This document shows, piece after piece, positions 24,397 to 37,869 of a DNA stretch of 64,000 nucleotides. The stretch lies in contig JANPWX010000214.1 of the NCBI GenBank assembly GCA_024734555.1, positions 981,635 to 1,045,634 of the forward strand, given 5' to 3'. Below the pieces are notes generated by a model. The model saw only the letters and a program-made list of their open reading frames with translations, made no database searches and had not been told where the DNA came from. A program made the position numbers and the translations under genes. Source of the DNA: Trochalopteron elliotii (lineage: Eukaryota > Chordata > Aves > Passeriformes > Leiothrichidae). The number at the start of each line of letters is the position of its first letter. Position 1 is the first letter of the stretch.

Positions 24397-27300
24397 TTAC
24401 TAGAACAACTCTCTTTATATGATTTAGATATTGTGAGTTTGTTCTCAGGGTGATGGAATGATGTGTTTACAAAATGCATCATAAAATACATTGTTGAATT
24501 CATCTAATGAGCTTATACACTGATAAAATACAAATTGCATTTATGCAGAAGAAAAATGACAGTTATGCTAATCTCAGTTATTTTCTTTTGCCCTTAGTTT
24601 CTGAAGGAAGAGTGATGTGTTTTGTGTACTCCCTTAGTTTCTCAGGTTTTCAACTAAAATACAAGTAGAATTGTAGCAGACTGGTAGTATGCATGTATTA
24701 AACAGCCTGAAATGGTACTGTGCCACCTGTTTTACCCTGCATTTTTTTCCCCCAAGGTTCTCTTGTGTTTCTAATTCTATGAATTGTGTTACATCTTAAA
24801 AAGGAGTAGTTACAGAGGGAAGGAAACACTCCAGATACATTTTTTTTCCACTGGGAAGAGAGATGGGATTTGTATTTACTATTTCTTCATTTTTTTTTTT
24901 GGTAACATTCATAGCTTTTTGTAACAATTTCAATGATAGGAAAGAACTTAGAATGGAATAATTTCAACCTCTTCCTGCTGTTGACTTGGTTTGTAGGAAC
25001 TTTTTTCTTTGTCAGTCTTTGTGACCTGAGCAATGAAAACACCTCTTCTTCAGGCACATTTTTCCTTTTTTGTTCTTGTGCATTTCTCAATTTCATTTGC
25101 TAAAAACTGCTCAGATGTCCACTGGAGCTTCGCCATCATCATTGGTACTTCATTGGTAAAGGATTTACCCTTTCAAAGAATTGTTGCAAGTTCTGAACAT
25201 CATTTTTCTGGTACACGCTTCACCGTGTGCTGCCAATGTGCTGACTCTTGTGTATGGTTTGTGTATTTACTCATGTAGCAAAAGTATCCAGAGTTTTAAG
25301 GAAATGGAAGCCCTTCCTTTCTGTGAGTATGAGCTGTTTCTGTTTCAGAAAGCCCACTGAAGTTTTTAGAGAAAAGTCTAGATACCTGAGGGGCGCAGTT
25401 TTACGCAATTGTGCCTCTTTTCTACTGTTCCTTTTTAGCCTTCTAGAATCTACATACAAAGATGGAGAGTTCTGAAAGAGTTGGGGAAGTTGTTTCTGAG
25501 CTGTTTTTAGTTTAGTTACCTCAAAATATTGAGATCTTAAAACAGCAAGAGAGAGCACTGGACTTAGCAACAAATGTAAGAGGACATTGAATAGGCTCTT
25601 GATTTTTTTATTTAATAAATTGCATAACTGAGGTTCAATTTCAGTGTGTTCTCAGAATTGTTAGTGCTCCCTTCATAATTTAAAGAGGTGGAAAGCTGAC
25701 CTGTGGTAGAACTTCAGAACCTGGATGTCATCATCATCTATTTTTCAGTCAAAGCCCAGTGTATGATAAGGAGCTCTCTGGGCAATTGAGTGCTGGACAT
25801 TGTCTCTGGACAGGGAGTCCTTTGGTGCCTGCTGATGTTGATGTATGTCATGTGTCATTCTCTGGTTATGCCATGGGTGCAATCTTTAAGTGCTCTGTTG
25901 ACCTCCAGATTGGAAATTCAGTGTGTAAGCTTTGCTTTTATATCTTGAGCAAAACTTCTAGAAAGTTTAATGTTTATAACAAAAACTATTTCAGTTTTGC
26001 TTCTGCATTACGCTTTTTGAAGAAAGGCTTGGTATTCAATTGGTAAATTGAACGTCGAAGGCAAAAAGGGGAAGCCCTCTCTTGATTTTATACCTGTTTT
26101 GAGGTAATTTCATACATAGTAACTATGTTTAGGAGGAGTAAAAATGGTCTCCCAAAAAACATGTTTAACAGTAAAGAAAATAAGGTTAGAACAGGGGAGT
26201 GCTGACCTAGTGGAATTTGATTTAACATCATGCCCGGAAGCAGATTTATCTCTTGTAAATGAGGGCAATTCTCAAGCTGGCTGGTGATCAGGAACAGTTT
26301 TCAGTAACAGCAGATTCAAATTTAAAAGTATAAAGACTGACTTGGAGAAAAACTTTGAGACAGTCCATTTTAAGCAATAACTGCAATTTACTGTTGAAGG
26401 TGCTGCTCTGGCTGCAGTTTGTGAACTCCTTTCACCTGAGGCACTTCAGTAAAGACTCAAAATTGAAACAACTTTTGTCCTCAGCCCATTCTTGTGCCTA
26501 CTGGAATTTACAAACGTTTCAATACTAACCTTTGCCAGCAGCTGACAGGCCAAGACTGATTATTTCTAAAAATGTTCCACTGCTCTGTATTGCTATTTAC
26601 GTTTTTATCTGCAGCATTTAAATACTTTTGCATAAACTGCAGTGGTGTATAAGTACTGTCCAGATTGTAGGAGATAATAAAATGGGTTTAGGATTTCTTG
26701 AACCAGATTTGAAGTTTAATGGAAAGTAATGGGTAAATAATGACTGCTGACTTTATGGAAAGAGTTACACAAATTTGATTCTGAGTTGCTATTTTTTTAA
26801 TAACTATATGGCGGGAGATGCCTAATATAATATGTTGAATCCTTTATTAGGAGGTTGAGTACTTCCTAGGATATAAATATGGAGTGATATTTGATGAATC
26901 TAGAAGTAGATAATTGATAGTAAAACCAATAACTGCACAAAATTGTACTAAAATACTGTTTAAGAAGAGCTTGGTTGATGTTGATTTTAGTATATAACAA
27001 CAGTCTTCTCTTAATTTTGCAGATCTGCTTTCCCTCTTTCCTCTGCCTTATTTAGTTGGTGACAGCATTTTCCACAGTCCAGCAAATGTGCAGCTGGCTG
27101 CTTTTCCAGCCATGTGTAGGCTGCCCCACACGCTCTGCCAGCATCCCTGCTGCCAGTCCTGCAGGGAGCCGGGTCCTTCCTCGTTCCAGCATTGCTGTCC
27201 TGGGGACTTCACTGCCTCAGTCTGCTCTGGCATCTCTGCAGTAACCCCCTGCTCTGTAAAACCTTCCCAGACATCCTCTCCAAGATTTCTCAAGCTTGGA

Positions 27301-27441
27301 TAGTTAATGGTGTCTCTTGTGAGGAAGTGTATCTGTTCCACCTAGTAATAGTTGCTAAGCAGGACATTTCTTCTAGCCACATGTCATGTCAGCCCTGCCT
27401 GCTTCATTGCAGACCATCTAACTTGAGATGTTATTGTTCTA

Positions 27442-27456
27442 TTTTTTTTTTTTTTT
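27442..27456 (+). repeat. Poly-T run (15 T)
   Basis: Fifteen T. A second pair of T runs (eight and ten T around one C) follows at 27583-27601. No retroelement body was recognised between them. Confidence 0.85.
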
Positions 27457-30374
27457 CACCTGAAACACATTTATTTTGTGCTGTATTGCACTGGTACTGC
27501 TGTTCTCCCTTTTGCACAAGTAGGTGTTGTAAAGATAATAGAAAATCTCCTGCCATATATATCTTAAAATGAACCAGGATAGTTTTTTTTCTTTTTTTTT
27601 TGTACACAACAGGGTCTTGGAGGTTTTCAGACTATTCACATTGGCAAGAAGGGAAGAGGTTGGCTTGGACTCTGGTATTAATTTCCAGGGTTCTTCGGAT
27701 GAGAAATTGGAACAAGATTTTTTTATTTGGTTTGGTTAGAACAAATGAGGCCTTATTTGTATAACTGTCTCAAAGTTAGAGCTGCTCTTTGGCCACACCA
27801 TTTGTTTGACTCTCACGAGTTTGTTTTATTTCAGACTGCTTTTATAGCACACATTTTCTTTGACATTTGAAGTACTTTTCAGTCATTTGGCCATTACTGA
27901 ACCAAAGGGTGAATTGGCCGCTTGTTTCTGTAGCCTTTCCTCCATCTTTTCCCAAGACAATTTTCTGTCTCCTGCATCTCACAGATGTTAGATATTTGTA
28001 TCATTTAAACCTCAGGTTATTGTAAGTTGGTTCTGTGACTAGTCTAGTAGTTCATGTAGTCACCAGATAAAATGTGTATGTTTCTGCAGAAACACATTTC
28101 CTGTATTTCTGAATCTCACTTTGGAATGGGAATATTAGGTAAGCAGTCAAGATACAGTAAGTCAGGTTCATGCTAAAATAGGATTGTTGTTTGCAGATTG
28201 CAAAAAAGGAATACATGAAGGAAGGAAGAAACTTTTCCAGTATTTCTTCAGTTTCTCAGGATCCCTCTGGGGGTGTAGCCCTGACCTATAGGATTGTCAT
28301 CCTTCATTACAGAAGGCTGCCAGCATTTCTGTGCAATGCTAACAGTACTTTTACAGGTTTAAAGAGAAGTCTGCTGTTTAAGAGTACAAAGTAGATAAAC
28401 CTGTATAATTTTTATGAACACGGGGACATCCTCCTAACTTTGAAAAGTTGCTTGTATTGTGCTGTTTTAAAAAGAGGCATCCTAAGCTTTTGAATCTCGT
28501 GTACAATAGCCATCATCACAACCATGCCTAAGGAAGTTTTAAGATTCACAGGATGTTAATTATGACACTAAATTGTTTATATTTAGCATGATTTCAGCAG
28601 GAGCGGAAGTGAAGGGGTAAGGAAAAGAGCAAGCACAGTTTGAGAGTGCCTTTCTGTTTGCTTTAGTGGGGTTTCTTAGGATGTTCTTATTTTCCATATA
28701 TTCCCAAGAATGCATAATTTGTCAGCTTCAGAAGTATTACTTTGAAGAATGTTATGCAATTCTCTCAATTTATCTTGTTGACTTGACACATAGTTGGGGT
28801 GGGAAGGGAGACTGAACAGGAAGGAAAGTCCTTGTTCCTGAATGTCGTTGCTGCATAGCTCTCATATCCTCGAGGATCACCCGGACAAAAGCTGAGTCAG
28901 AGCACAGCAGCTCTCTGCACTACAGCAATGGCCCAGTTCAGGATTTTGGACTGCATGATCAATCACAACTGGAGTTTCATATGTAACCTGTACTGTGCAT
29001 GGAGTGATCAGGTTTGTTGTTTGCTTATCTTTGCATACAAGATGATTATATAATTTAGTGTAAGGGGAGAACAGAAAGGCTCCGGTTGATCTCTTCTCCC
29101 CACCCCCAGTCTTACTGAGGATGAACTATTAGAAATGCTGCTATTTACTAAGGAGTTTTCTAGACTTAGTAAGCATGAAAAGCATGGTTTGACTATATAA
29201 TTGTTTTTTTTAACACTTTGAGTACTTTAGTTTGTTCTCTTCGGAGTCTTATGCTTTGAGGGATTTTGTTTAATGAATTGCACAAAAAGGTAAATATCAA
29301 TACAGGAAGGGGGAGATATGCCAAGACAAACAAAGTTGTTAATAAATATAAAGCTGATTTGTTTTCCTGCTTTAAAAAGACTGAGCATCTTGGCTATTTC
29401 AAAGTACTTGGTCATAAATAGGATTAAAAAAAGTGTGAGGGGGAGATTGTTACTTTTTTTTTTTCTTTTGATACACAGAATTAAGTAAATAACAGGATGC
29501 TATTCAGTTCTTAATATAGACAGGTATAATTCTAATTTGCTACCTTGCTGTGGAACTGGAGGGAACAAAACCCAAACAAACAAAATTGCCTGGATTCTGA
29601 ATGAAAATATTTTAAAACAGAATCCACTTACTAAAGGTTTTTAAATACTGTATGCAGTTGTTGTGCTGCTTTAAAGTTATTCTAAATATTGCCTGTATTT
29701 CTTATATAACAGTCAGCCAGTCACTGAAGAAAAATTATTTTATTTTTATTTGGTGTAAGGGGAAGTTAAGCACTCCTTATAAAATTGCAGTTTCAGTACA
29801 GTTACTAGAGACAGGTGATTCAGAATTTTTTTTCTACTATACATAGAGGTCCTTTGAAATAATCTGCCATTTTAAAATGTCTGTGACCCCTGTATGTCAT
29901 ATCTATACTGAAGCTTCTTAATCAGGAAGATACACTGCTAGGTGATGGTGGTGTGGTTTGGTTTTGGTGTTTGTTTGTTTGTGTGTAGGTGTTGTTTTAG
30001 TTCTTTCTTTTGTTAATTATGCAAAACCTGATTGATGGTGCCTGGGTTTTTCAAGTAATCTAGTTAATGTGACAGTTATAAAGTATCTTCTGTTAAACTT
30101 GAAAAAATGGAGGAAACATGATGCATTCTCTTCAACTTTTAATTTTTACAGATGCCCAACTGTTTGATGTAGTTTGTTTACGTATGTGTAAGAGTTCATC
30201 TGTCCAGTCAAATGCAATATGACAGTTGCTTCTTGTGCTTCACAGGAAGCAAGAAGAAATAAGCCTTAGGATGTGGGCAGTCCTGCAAAGTTTTAAAGTG
30301 CATTTGATATAATTAGAGGGAAGGGAAAAGAGAATTGTTTTTGGAGCATATTCGAGTGTAAAAAGTTTTTTAAA

Positions 30375-30530
30375 AACCAAAAGGCTACCCCCCACTCCAA
30401 AACCAAACCCCAAACAGTTCCCCCTCCAAAAAAACCCCTCTCCAACCAAATCCAAACAAAAAAATCCACAAACAAACCAACCAAAAACAAACACGCAAAC
30501 ACTCCCAAACAAACAAAAGCCACAAAAAAT
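30375..30530 (-). repeat. A/C-rich tract (T/G-rich with G runs on the minus strand)
   Basis: About 155 bases almost free of G and T on the + strand, with repeated CAAACAAA and CCAAA words and C runs at 30388-30393, 30420-30424 and 30435-30438. It is the mirror of the T/G-rich tracts elsewhere in the intron, here in the opposite orientation. The minus-strand open frames across it (Phe/Gly/Val/Leu-rich) are compositional artefacts. The minus-strand G runs could in principle form a long-loop G-quadruplex. Confidence 0.75.
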
Positions 30531-33500
30531 CACTCAGTCTAATGCAGAACAGGGTTCACATAATCTTAAAACTGTTTCTTACCAATATGGAAAGAAGAAA
30601 CAAGCTTTAGATCAGTATACTCTGAATTAATTGCATGCTTGAGGTAGTAATGCTGCAGAACTGCTTGATGTTGCTAGATTTTATATAGACTATGCAATTG
30701 TTATATGTGTTTGGGGTTGTTTTGTTTACTTTAATTGAAGTTCAGTCTCTGTAGACTATACAATTTAATGAACTGCTGCTGATACTTTTCTTTGAATTGA
30801 AGCTGGAAGTTCGATTATGGGATATTACAGTGCAGCTACTCTGTTCTTGCTGCACTGAAATGCTGTGGCAGAAATGGAAGCTGCCAGGCTTGGGGAGATG
30901 TGCACTGTGCTCCACATAGTAGTGCTGTTCTCCACCTTTCCCACCTCACAGTGCCCTTGCAAGCTGCTGGTGAGAAAGCAGATGCGTGACCTCTGAAGTT
31001 TGTGTCACTAATAATATCTCAAATTAGGTTGCAGTTATTCTAAGAATTTATTATTTTTGTTGTTCACCACCCACTCCCTTGGCTCTGCAGCATATATTTC
31101 CCAAAGCTTATTTTTTAAAACAGGAAATGAGCAAGTATGAAATAGCAGGGATATTTTCTTCTGTCTATCATGGTGGTTTAAATTTTAGAAAAAGTATGTT
31201 CATAGTGTGACATAAAAGTTACTATGGCTGGGCACAGTGGGCCTTTGCACTCTGATACAGCAAGCTGTTATGTGTATTAGAATGTTTTCAAAGGATGTGC
31301 AGTGTTTCATATTAAAACAAAAATCCTTAAAATAAAAACATTCTGTGATGTAAATCACGAAGTTCTGTTGGCATCAGTGAATTACAGTTTTTAGTCCAAA
31401 CATTGGATGGGATTGATGGCTATCACATGGTGATGCATAAATAATTACTAGAAAGCCTTCAGTGACAATAAACTTGATTGCATGCAGGTTTTCATCCTTT
31501 ACTTTTTGTTCATGGGAGAATTGCACTACCTGTGTTAAAAACATTTCCTAAAATGAGTTATTGTCAAGTACCAAAGTGTCTTGCTTCTTGCATATGTTGT
31601 CTGTGACAGCTGTCTTGTGGGACGTGGGGGATGGATTCAAGCGTGATAGTCTTACTGGCAATTCAGAATTTCAGTATGACTAGAAATGTAGAATTAGTGA
31701 AGCAGAGTAGCAGGTAAAAAGCTTGTATCCTGTGGGGAACCCCAGTAAATACAGCTTTATGTGCAAATTTATATTTGTACTTTATCCAGATTGTTCTGAC
31801 AGTATCATAGATGATTAATCCTATTTTTAATGTAGTCTGGTCTTAGTAAACAATTGTTAGTGGGTTTTTTTCTTAAAGAAGTAAAAAGAGAGGGTGAGAA
31901 TGCCTTAAAAAGTTAGGGCAATTTTTTTTTTCCATATGGTAGTCTGCTATTTATTGGAATCATAACTTGGCATGCTAGCTGTGGTCCAAGAGGAGGTCCC
32001 CAATGAATCTGTGGAAGAGCTACAGAATATTTTTCCTCAGGTACATCTGAACTAGGCTTATCCTTGGTAAGGTGGAATAGGAACTACTCCCTCTGTCCTT
32101 GTAAGGATGTCCTTTGTGAGCCTCCAGCACATGAGCAGCCTCTGGAGGTGCCTGGTATGTCAGCTGACCTTGTGGCCATGATGAGATGCAGTAGAGCAAG
32201 TACGCCTAAAACAATAAATACCACTGCTTCAGATGGTTGGAAGACGTATAGGTAGGTAATGTAAAGTAGGTGATACAGTGCCTTCTGGTTTTTTCCCTCC
32301 TTTTATCACAAATGCCTTTCTTTCATGTGTTAGGAAACAGTAGACTACAAGTTGAGTGTAGGTTGTCTTCTCACTAGCACAGGGTCAGGTCAGCACTGTG
32401 CTCTGAGCAGACTTCTGTTAGTTTGGGGAGAGCAGATCAGATCTTCTCGTGTCCTATACTCACTGGTTCTTTGATGAACTGCATCAGGCTTCTTTTTTTT
32501 AATCTTATTGCTGCACCCTAGCCTCTAAAAGTAATGATAATATTCTTTCAGCCATGTAAATACTTAAATCTTGGGTTTTTCAGTTAGGGGTAAGTATTTT
32601 GCAAGTTCTGTAAACTTCCAGTTGGTCAAATTTCACTGCACAGGGTGGGCCTCATCACTGCAGTTGTTGGTCTTGGAGAAACCTTCTCATCAAAGACTAT
32701 TTTGATGTACATGAAGGTTTGTTGTTATGTGGTGACCTAGCAGCCAAGGTGTCTGATTTCTGTTCTTTTAGCTGGAGTTCATTACTGCAGGCAGTGTGTG
32801 GGAATGTGATGTTGTGGTGCAAGCCCAGCTCTCGCCTTTCTCACCTTCCTTCAAGCCCCAGAACGCAGCAGTGCTGCAGCAGCTGCTGCACTGCAGCTAT
32901 TTCCCTTCCTCCAGAGAATCTCAATTAACATTAAAAATGCTTTTCAGTCTTCCAAATGTGTCGCTTGGAGGATGAAATAACATAGGTGTTTGCATTTCTT
33001 CTGAGATATTTGCAGCTGATAATGGTTTTGAAATATGATATTTATTATCATACTGTGCTCTTACTTCTGTTCATCTGCTGCCTCGGAGAGGGAGGGAAGG
33101 CAATATGATGAAAATCTGTCTGGTGGCAGTGCAGGGTTTGCTGTTTTCAGTTTAAGCAAAAAGTGTAAAATCATTGCATAAAACAGCTGGTGACTAAACT
33201 CATTGTGGAAATTCACATTGCTGGAGAAACATTTTGTAATGTCCAGAAATACAGGGAAATAACTTGGCAACAGTGAGCAGTTCAAGCCACAATAATAGGC
33301 ATGCAAAGACAAGTAGGTCTTAAATAAGCAAATGGATTTGTGTTAAAATAGATTTCTTCTCTCTCCCCACTCCAGACAGAGAAACAAATGTAGGTTTAGT
33401 TACCTATATCAACCATTCTTACTGATATATGCAGTGCAAACTGTGAAAAAAAATATGCAGGTCACATACGATCGTGTCATAAGTCAATGTTCAGAAGCTC

Positions 33501-36500
33501 TTGGATTTGCAGTTAAACTGAAAATCTTGTGGACCACTTTCTCCTATTTATCCTCTTAGTGACATCTCCGGGTATAAAGATTTAATATATTTTTTCACGT
33601 TAATGACTTCACACTCCTTTTTTAGGTGTTTTCCTGTGCATTGTATCTTTGTAAAAGAAGTTATTCACTGAAAAGGCTGCTTTTTTTTCCTCTGTTATAT
33701 ATGCACAATTGATAACAAATTTAGAGGTCGGTCATAATTTAATTTGGGTGTTTGGATATGTGGCTTTGCATCTGTGTATTCTAATTTTATTTTATTTTGC
33801 TTTACAATGGACAAGCCTTTTCGCTTCCAAGTTCATGGCTTTGAAACATAAGAGTGTGTTGATTTGCACATTATAAAGAATGTTGAAGTTAAGTGTCTTG
33901 AAACACATGACCAGGATTGGTTTTAAGTGTTGAGTTTGCAGGAGTTTATTAATAAGTCACTGTATTAGAAAGCTTTAACATTGAGTATCTCAAGCTGTAT
34001 GTCGATTTATTTAGAGGTTATTTTTGAGGAGGGAAGCTGTGTATGTGGGGAGGTAAAGAATCTTGACACACTGGTCTTTTTTGTGGTGTTTTGAGCCATG
34101 TTCTCTGTGTTAAAATTCCTGTGATGTTTTTTAGCTTTGATCCACACAGTTGTTCTTAGAACTCCCCCCATATGGCTAGGTAATTCTTCTGCAAACAGAG
34201 TCAAATTCTGGAATAACAACCCACGTGCAATAACCATGTTTTTAAGGTTACTGTTTAGGTTTGACATTGAAGGATCAAATCCCTGATATCTTCCAAAGCC
34301 TTCTGTTTGGCTTTGGGCAGGTTGAGAGACTTTTCTGATACACATGAAATAAAATCCCAAGAAGAGGTGCAGTAGTGCAGCATTGAATGAACTTAAGCCT
34401 TAACAGCTTGAATTACCAGCAGGTACAACAATGTGCTTGTGCAGATGAAGTGATGTGTCTAGTCTCTAAATGACCTAATTTTCTTGGTTTTAGAACACGA
34501 ATGAGCATACTCTATTTATGTTGAAAAGTTCAGTAGTTTCAATAAGAGGAGGTCAGCCTCATGCTTGCATTCAATAGAGAGCAGGTATAAGGATGCACTT
34601 GTTCCACTGCTCAGCCCAAAAGGATTAAAGGCCTTACTCAGTATTGTAGCTGCACCCTGGAGTAGCCTAGTCAACACAGAGGTTTGCCACAGGGACAGAG
34701 AAGCTGTGGAAAAGTGTTTGTTCTCTTGGGTGGTTTGGTCGACTTTAACTGTGTTTCTTGTAGAGTTTATAATTTTTTAATCCAAGACATACTGTAGTCT
34801 CTGGCTACAGTGGAGAAAAACACTATGAAGGGAAGGAAGTGTGTAGGTAGTTTCAGGGCTGGTAATAGTTTCAAGTGTTATTCAGGTTATTGAAATGGGG
34901 TCTGTACAGGTTATTTTGGTTATTTTACATTGTGCAGTGGTTTTGGTTTTCTTGAAGGTTTCTGCAAAACTGTTTCACATGCAAATATATTGGTTATACT
35001 ATGGTGGCAGTGTAGTGGAAACTATCTTGTGTGTTTGGTAAAGCCTGGGTTATTCTAGAAAGCAAAAAGAGTACAAACTTCATTGAAACTCCATTCCTAT
35101 TTTTGCAGTAGTGTACTTAGCTGGGGACAGAGGTGCCATTTCTTATTGTCCTCTCCCTTTTTGTAGGAAGCAGAGTGGGTCATAGGGCAGCTCATAGTCT
35201 TAGATCTGAAAAAATTCTATAGGTTGAAAGAGGCAATATCAGGCAGCTCTTCACAGCTGGTGACTGTGCAAGGTGCTCTTATCACTTCTGTCACACTGCT
35301 GAGAAGATTCTTTTATCCTGCACGGAGTAACCTCAAACATTTCTTCAATGCTGAGGAGCAGAAGCATGCTTTCTTTGTCTCCTGTCTCTGATATTTCCAG
35401 ATTACAGTGTGAGGTGCAGACAGAGAACTTCCTATTCTTAACCAGCAATGACAGAACAAGCAGAGAAGGAAGATTTTCAATTTAGCTAAATTAAGATCAC
35501 ATGATATTTTGCTGTTGTGCTAGCTACCAGCCCTGCAGATGTTTCCTTTCTTCCCAGTTTAAGGATGTAGCTGTTAAGAGGGAAGGTTTTTGCTAATGGG
35601 TCTATAAGAAAACAAGGAAGCTCTCAATTTCTCTTTGTTGTTAATGTTTTTCTGACTAAATTTAATATTATGAACTCCATGTTTGTTGTTACGAATAACA
35701 AAATTCAGGATACAAACAAAACACATTGTGAAAATAGTTTTCGTCTCTGTCCTGTGAAGTTTTTCATTATATACTTTTTACTCTGTGTCTTAGTGCTGTT
35801 GCTTGAAATGGACTGTTACTCTGTGGCAGTATAAATTATTATCTGAACTGAAGTGCACTTAATTAGCTTTGCAAAGCATCCCAGTCAATTAGTACACTTT
35901 CTGGATGTGTACAAGCTACTACAAATATGTGTATATATGTACACACACAACACAGGATAATTTTTTCTGTGTGTATACGTATATAAAACTAAAATAGACA
36001 TATGATAGAGTAATGAATTGAAATATGCTAAACTTGGTAGCATCTAGAGTTTAAAGGGAGATCTGAGAAGCTGGTTTGTTTGTTTGTGGATAATTCAGGG
36101 GTTAGGGGCTAAGTGTGGAGAAATCCTGTTTGAAAAGTGACGGAGTACTAGTCATACCACATGTGATCTTGGTTTTGGTGAAGTTACAGCATTTTTTAAA
36201 AGGTCCAGCTATCAGAACTATAGTATGAGAAAACCAGAGCTTGTGCTGTGTAGAAAAAGAGAAAAGTTACTTTAAGTCTAGGCAGACTTAGTAAGTTGGA
36301 AATTTCCTTACTTCGAAGTAGAACTCTTTCTCAATCTCGCCTGGCCTGGGAACCTGAAAGCTGCTTTCCTTCAAGCAAGTATGTCTAGCTAGGCTCAGTT
36401 TGCAGAACCATTTGGGGTGTTACTGTTTTTAATCCAGAGCCAAGTAAACTGAAAAATTTTCAGTTGACCAGACACATGGAAGGGACATTTTTGAGATCAT

Positions 36501-37843
36501 TCTTGCTGTAGATAGCCTTCAGCTTTGCTTTTTAAGTCTTGTGTGGTAGTGATGAGACTGACATGAGCACCAACTGCTTTACAGAGCTGCCTTTCATTAA
36601 CAGTAGAGTGCAGTAAGGCAAGTTTGAGCTGTGTAATAACATGCACACATGGAGGTTTTTACTGTTGGTTTTCTGTGTATGCCTTGACCTTTATGAGAAC
36701 TGAAATCCTTTATCTTGAAAACACTGTTTTTCCTTTGAGTGACTATGTTTACTACAACGCTAGTAGTACAGAAGTAGACAGAAAGTACACAGAAACATGT
36801 ATCCCTCTGTCCTGCTTCCAAGCCCAAGCCAGCTCTGTAGCCTGCGTGGTGCTTGACAGAATTTTGTTTCCTTCCCTGTGCCTCCCAGCCATCTGCCATG
36901 CTGGCACAGATGCTTTGGTTTTGAAAGGTCGCAGATTTCCCACTTACTTCATACACTGGGAGTAGTTATATATTGCTGTCTTAGTTGCCTTTATCCTTAC
37001 CTGGTCTCAGTTTGAGGATATGATTTGTGTGTTTTATTAAATTATTCAGTCCTGAGATGCACTTCAAAGTTTGGTGTCCTCACTAACTTCTGCTGCAGGC
37101 AGGCAGCCACTGCCTTTGTTATTGAACAGCTTCTATTCCATCTGAGTGAGATTCACAGTCCTAAAAGACAGGTAGGTTTGCTCCCAGGATTATGTCCTAA
37201 CCCATGTCTGAATTCAGTTTGGTTAGTCCACCAAAATGGACCCAGGCTTAGTGCCATAATGGTGTGATAAGAGGTGAGCTCCTGTGAGGGACACACCTAG
37301 ATCTGTGGTCACTCCATCAAGTGATGCTCACATCTTTATTGCTTTCCTTTGCTCTGAATTGTCTCATTGTGGGTCTCTGCAAGACCCATGAGGGGGCTAA
37401 GAGAGGGAGAGCTGCTGGTGGAGACCACCTTGCTGTTGCTGGTGGCTGCTTGAGTCCCACCTCTCCAACCGAGGTGAGCAGCAAACAGGAGGAATGGCAT
37501 TGCCTGTCCTCCCCTTAGTCTTACTGTGATCACTAATAATCTGTTTCTGTTTTCCTGTTGTTTGGTATTGAACCATTAATTGTAGTAAAAGTCTCCACTT
37601 GCAGTCATAAAGGATTTGTGTCTTGTTCTAGTGATAGTTGAATTCTTCAGTTTGTTTGCCTCTGTTACCCTTTCCAGTTAGTGCATCCCACTCAGCTGCA
37701 GTTGGAGGGTCTCAGCAAAGATTCTGTGCTTCATGCGTGCATTGCCCTTTCCTGATAAGAGGTGAAGGGGGACCCTGGTGATTTTGGTTGCTGGTGCTTT
37801 CTCTGAGTTTAGGAGCTGAAGTCTTCCTATGGAAACTCTTTCA

Positions 37844-37869
37844 TTTTTTTCTTCCCCCTCCCCCCCTCC
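37844..37869 (+). repeat. 26-base all-pyrimidine tract
   Basis: T7 C TT C5 T C7 T CC without a single purine. Homopurine/homopyrimidine DNA of this kind can form triplex structures, but nothing here shows a role. Confidence 0.8.

Larger units (their letters stand above)
16946..37060 (+). other. ARHGAP21: Large 5' intron of ARHGAP21, middle part
   Basis: About 20 kb with no supported exon or RNA gene. It contains the simple repeats and palindrome listed separately. Slightly more GC-rich patches occur at about 27050-27300, 28800-28960 and 32750-32900. I compared them by eye with CR1 and with common protein families and found no match. The open frames of up to about 117 codons (for example 34007-34360, minus strand) have unbiased composition and no recognisable domains. 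Confidence 0.7.

Noticed and set aside
27050..27340. GC-rich patch with open frames in several frames, considered as an exon or retrogene
   Set aside because: No frame gives a recognisable protein, CpGs are few, and no splice sites bound a conserved stretch.
34007..34360. 117-codon minus-strand open frame
   Set aside because: No family resemblance, no hydrophobic or repeat pattern, and no match to the CR1 proteins I know.
36597..36965. Overlapping open frames of 119 and 113 codons on opposite strands
   Set aside because: Neither resembles a known protein. Simultaneous openness on both strands reflects few stops in a locally GC-balanced patch rather than coding.
37060..37345. Possible decayed CR1 on the minus strand
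   Set aside because: GTTTGGTGTCCTCA, TTATTGAACAG and GAGGGACACACCTAG echo CR1 words in the right order, but the matches are too short and scattered to call without an alignment.
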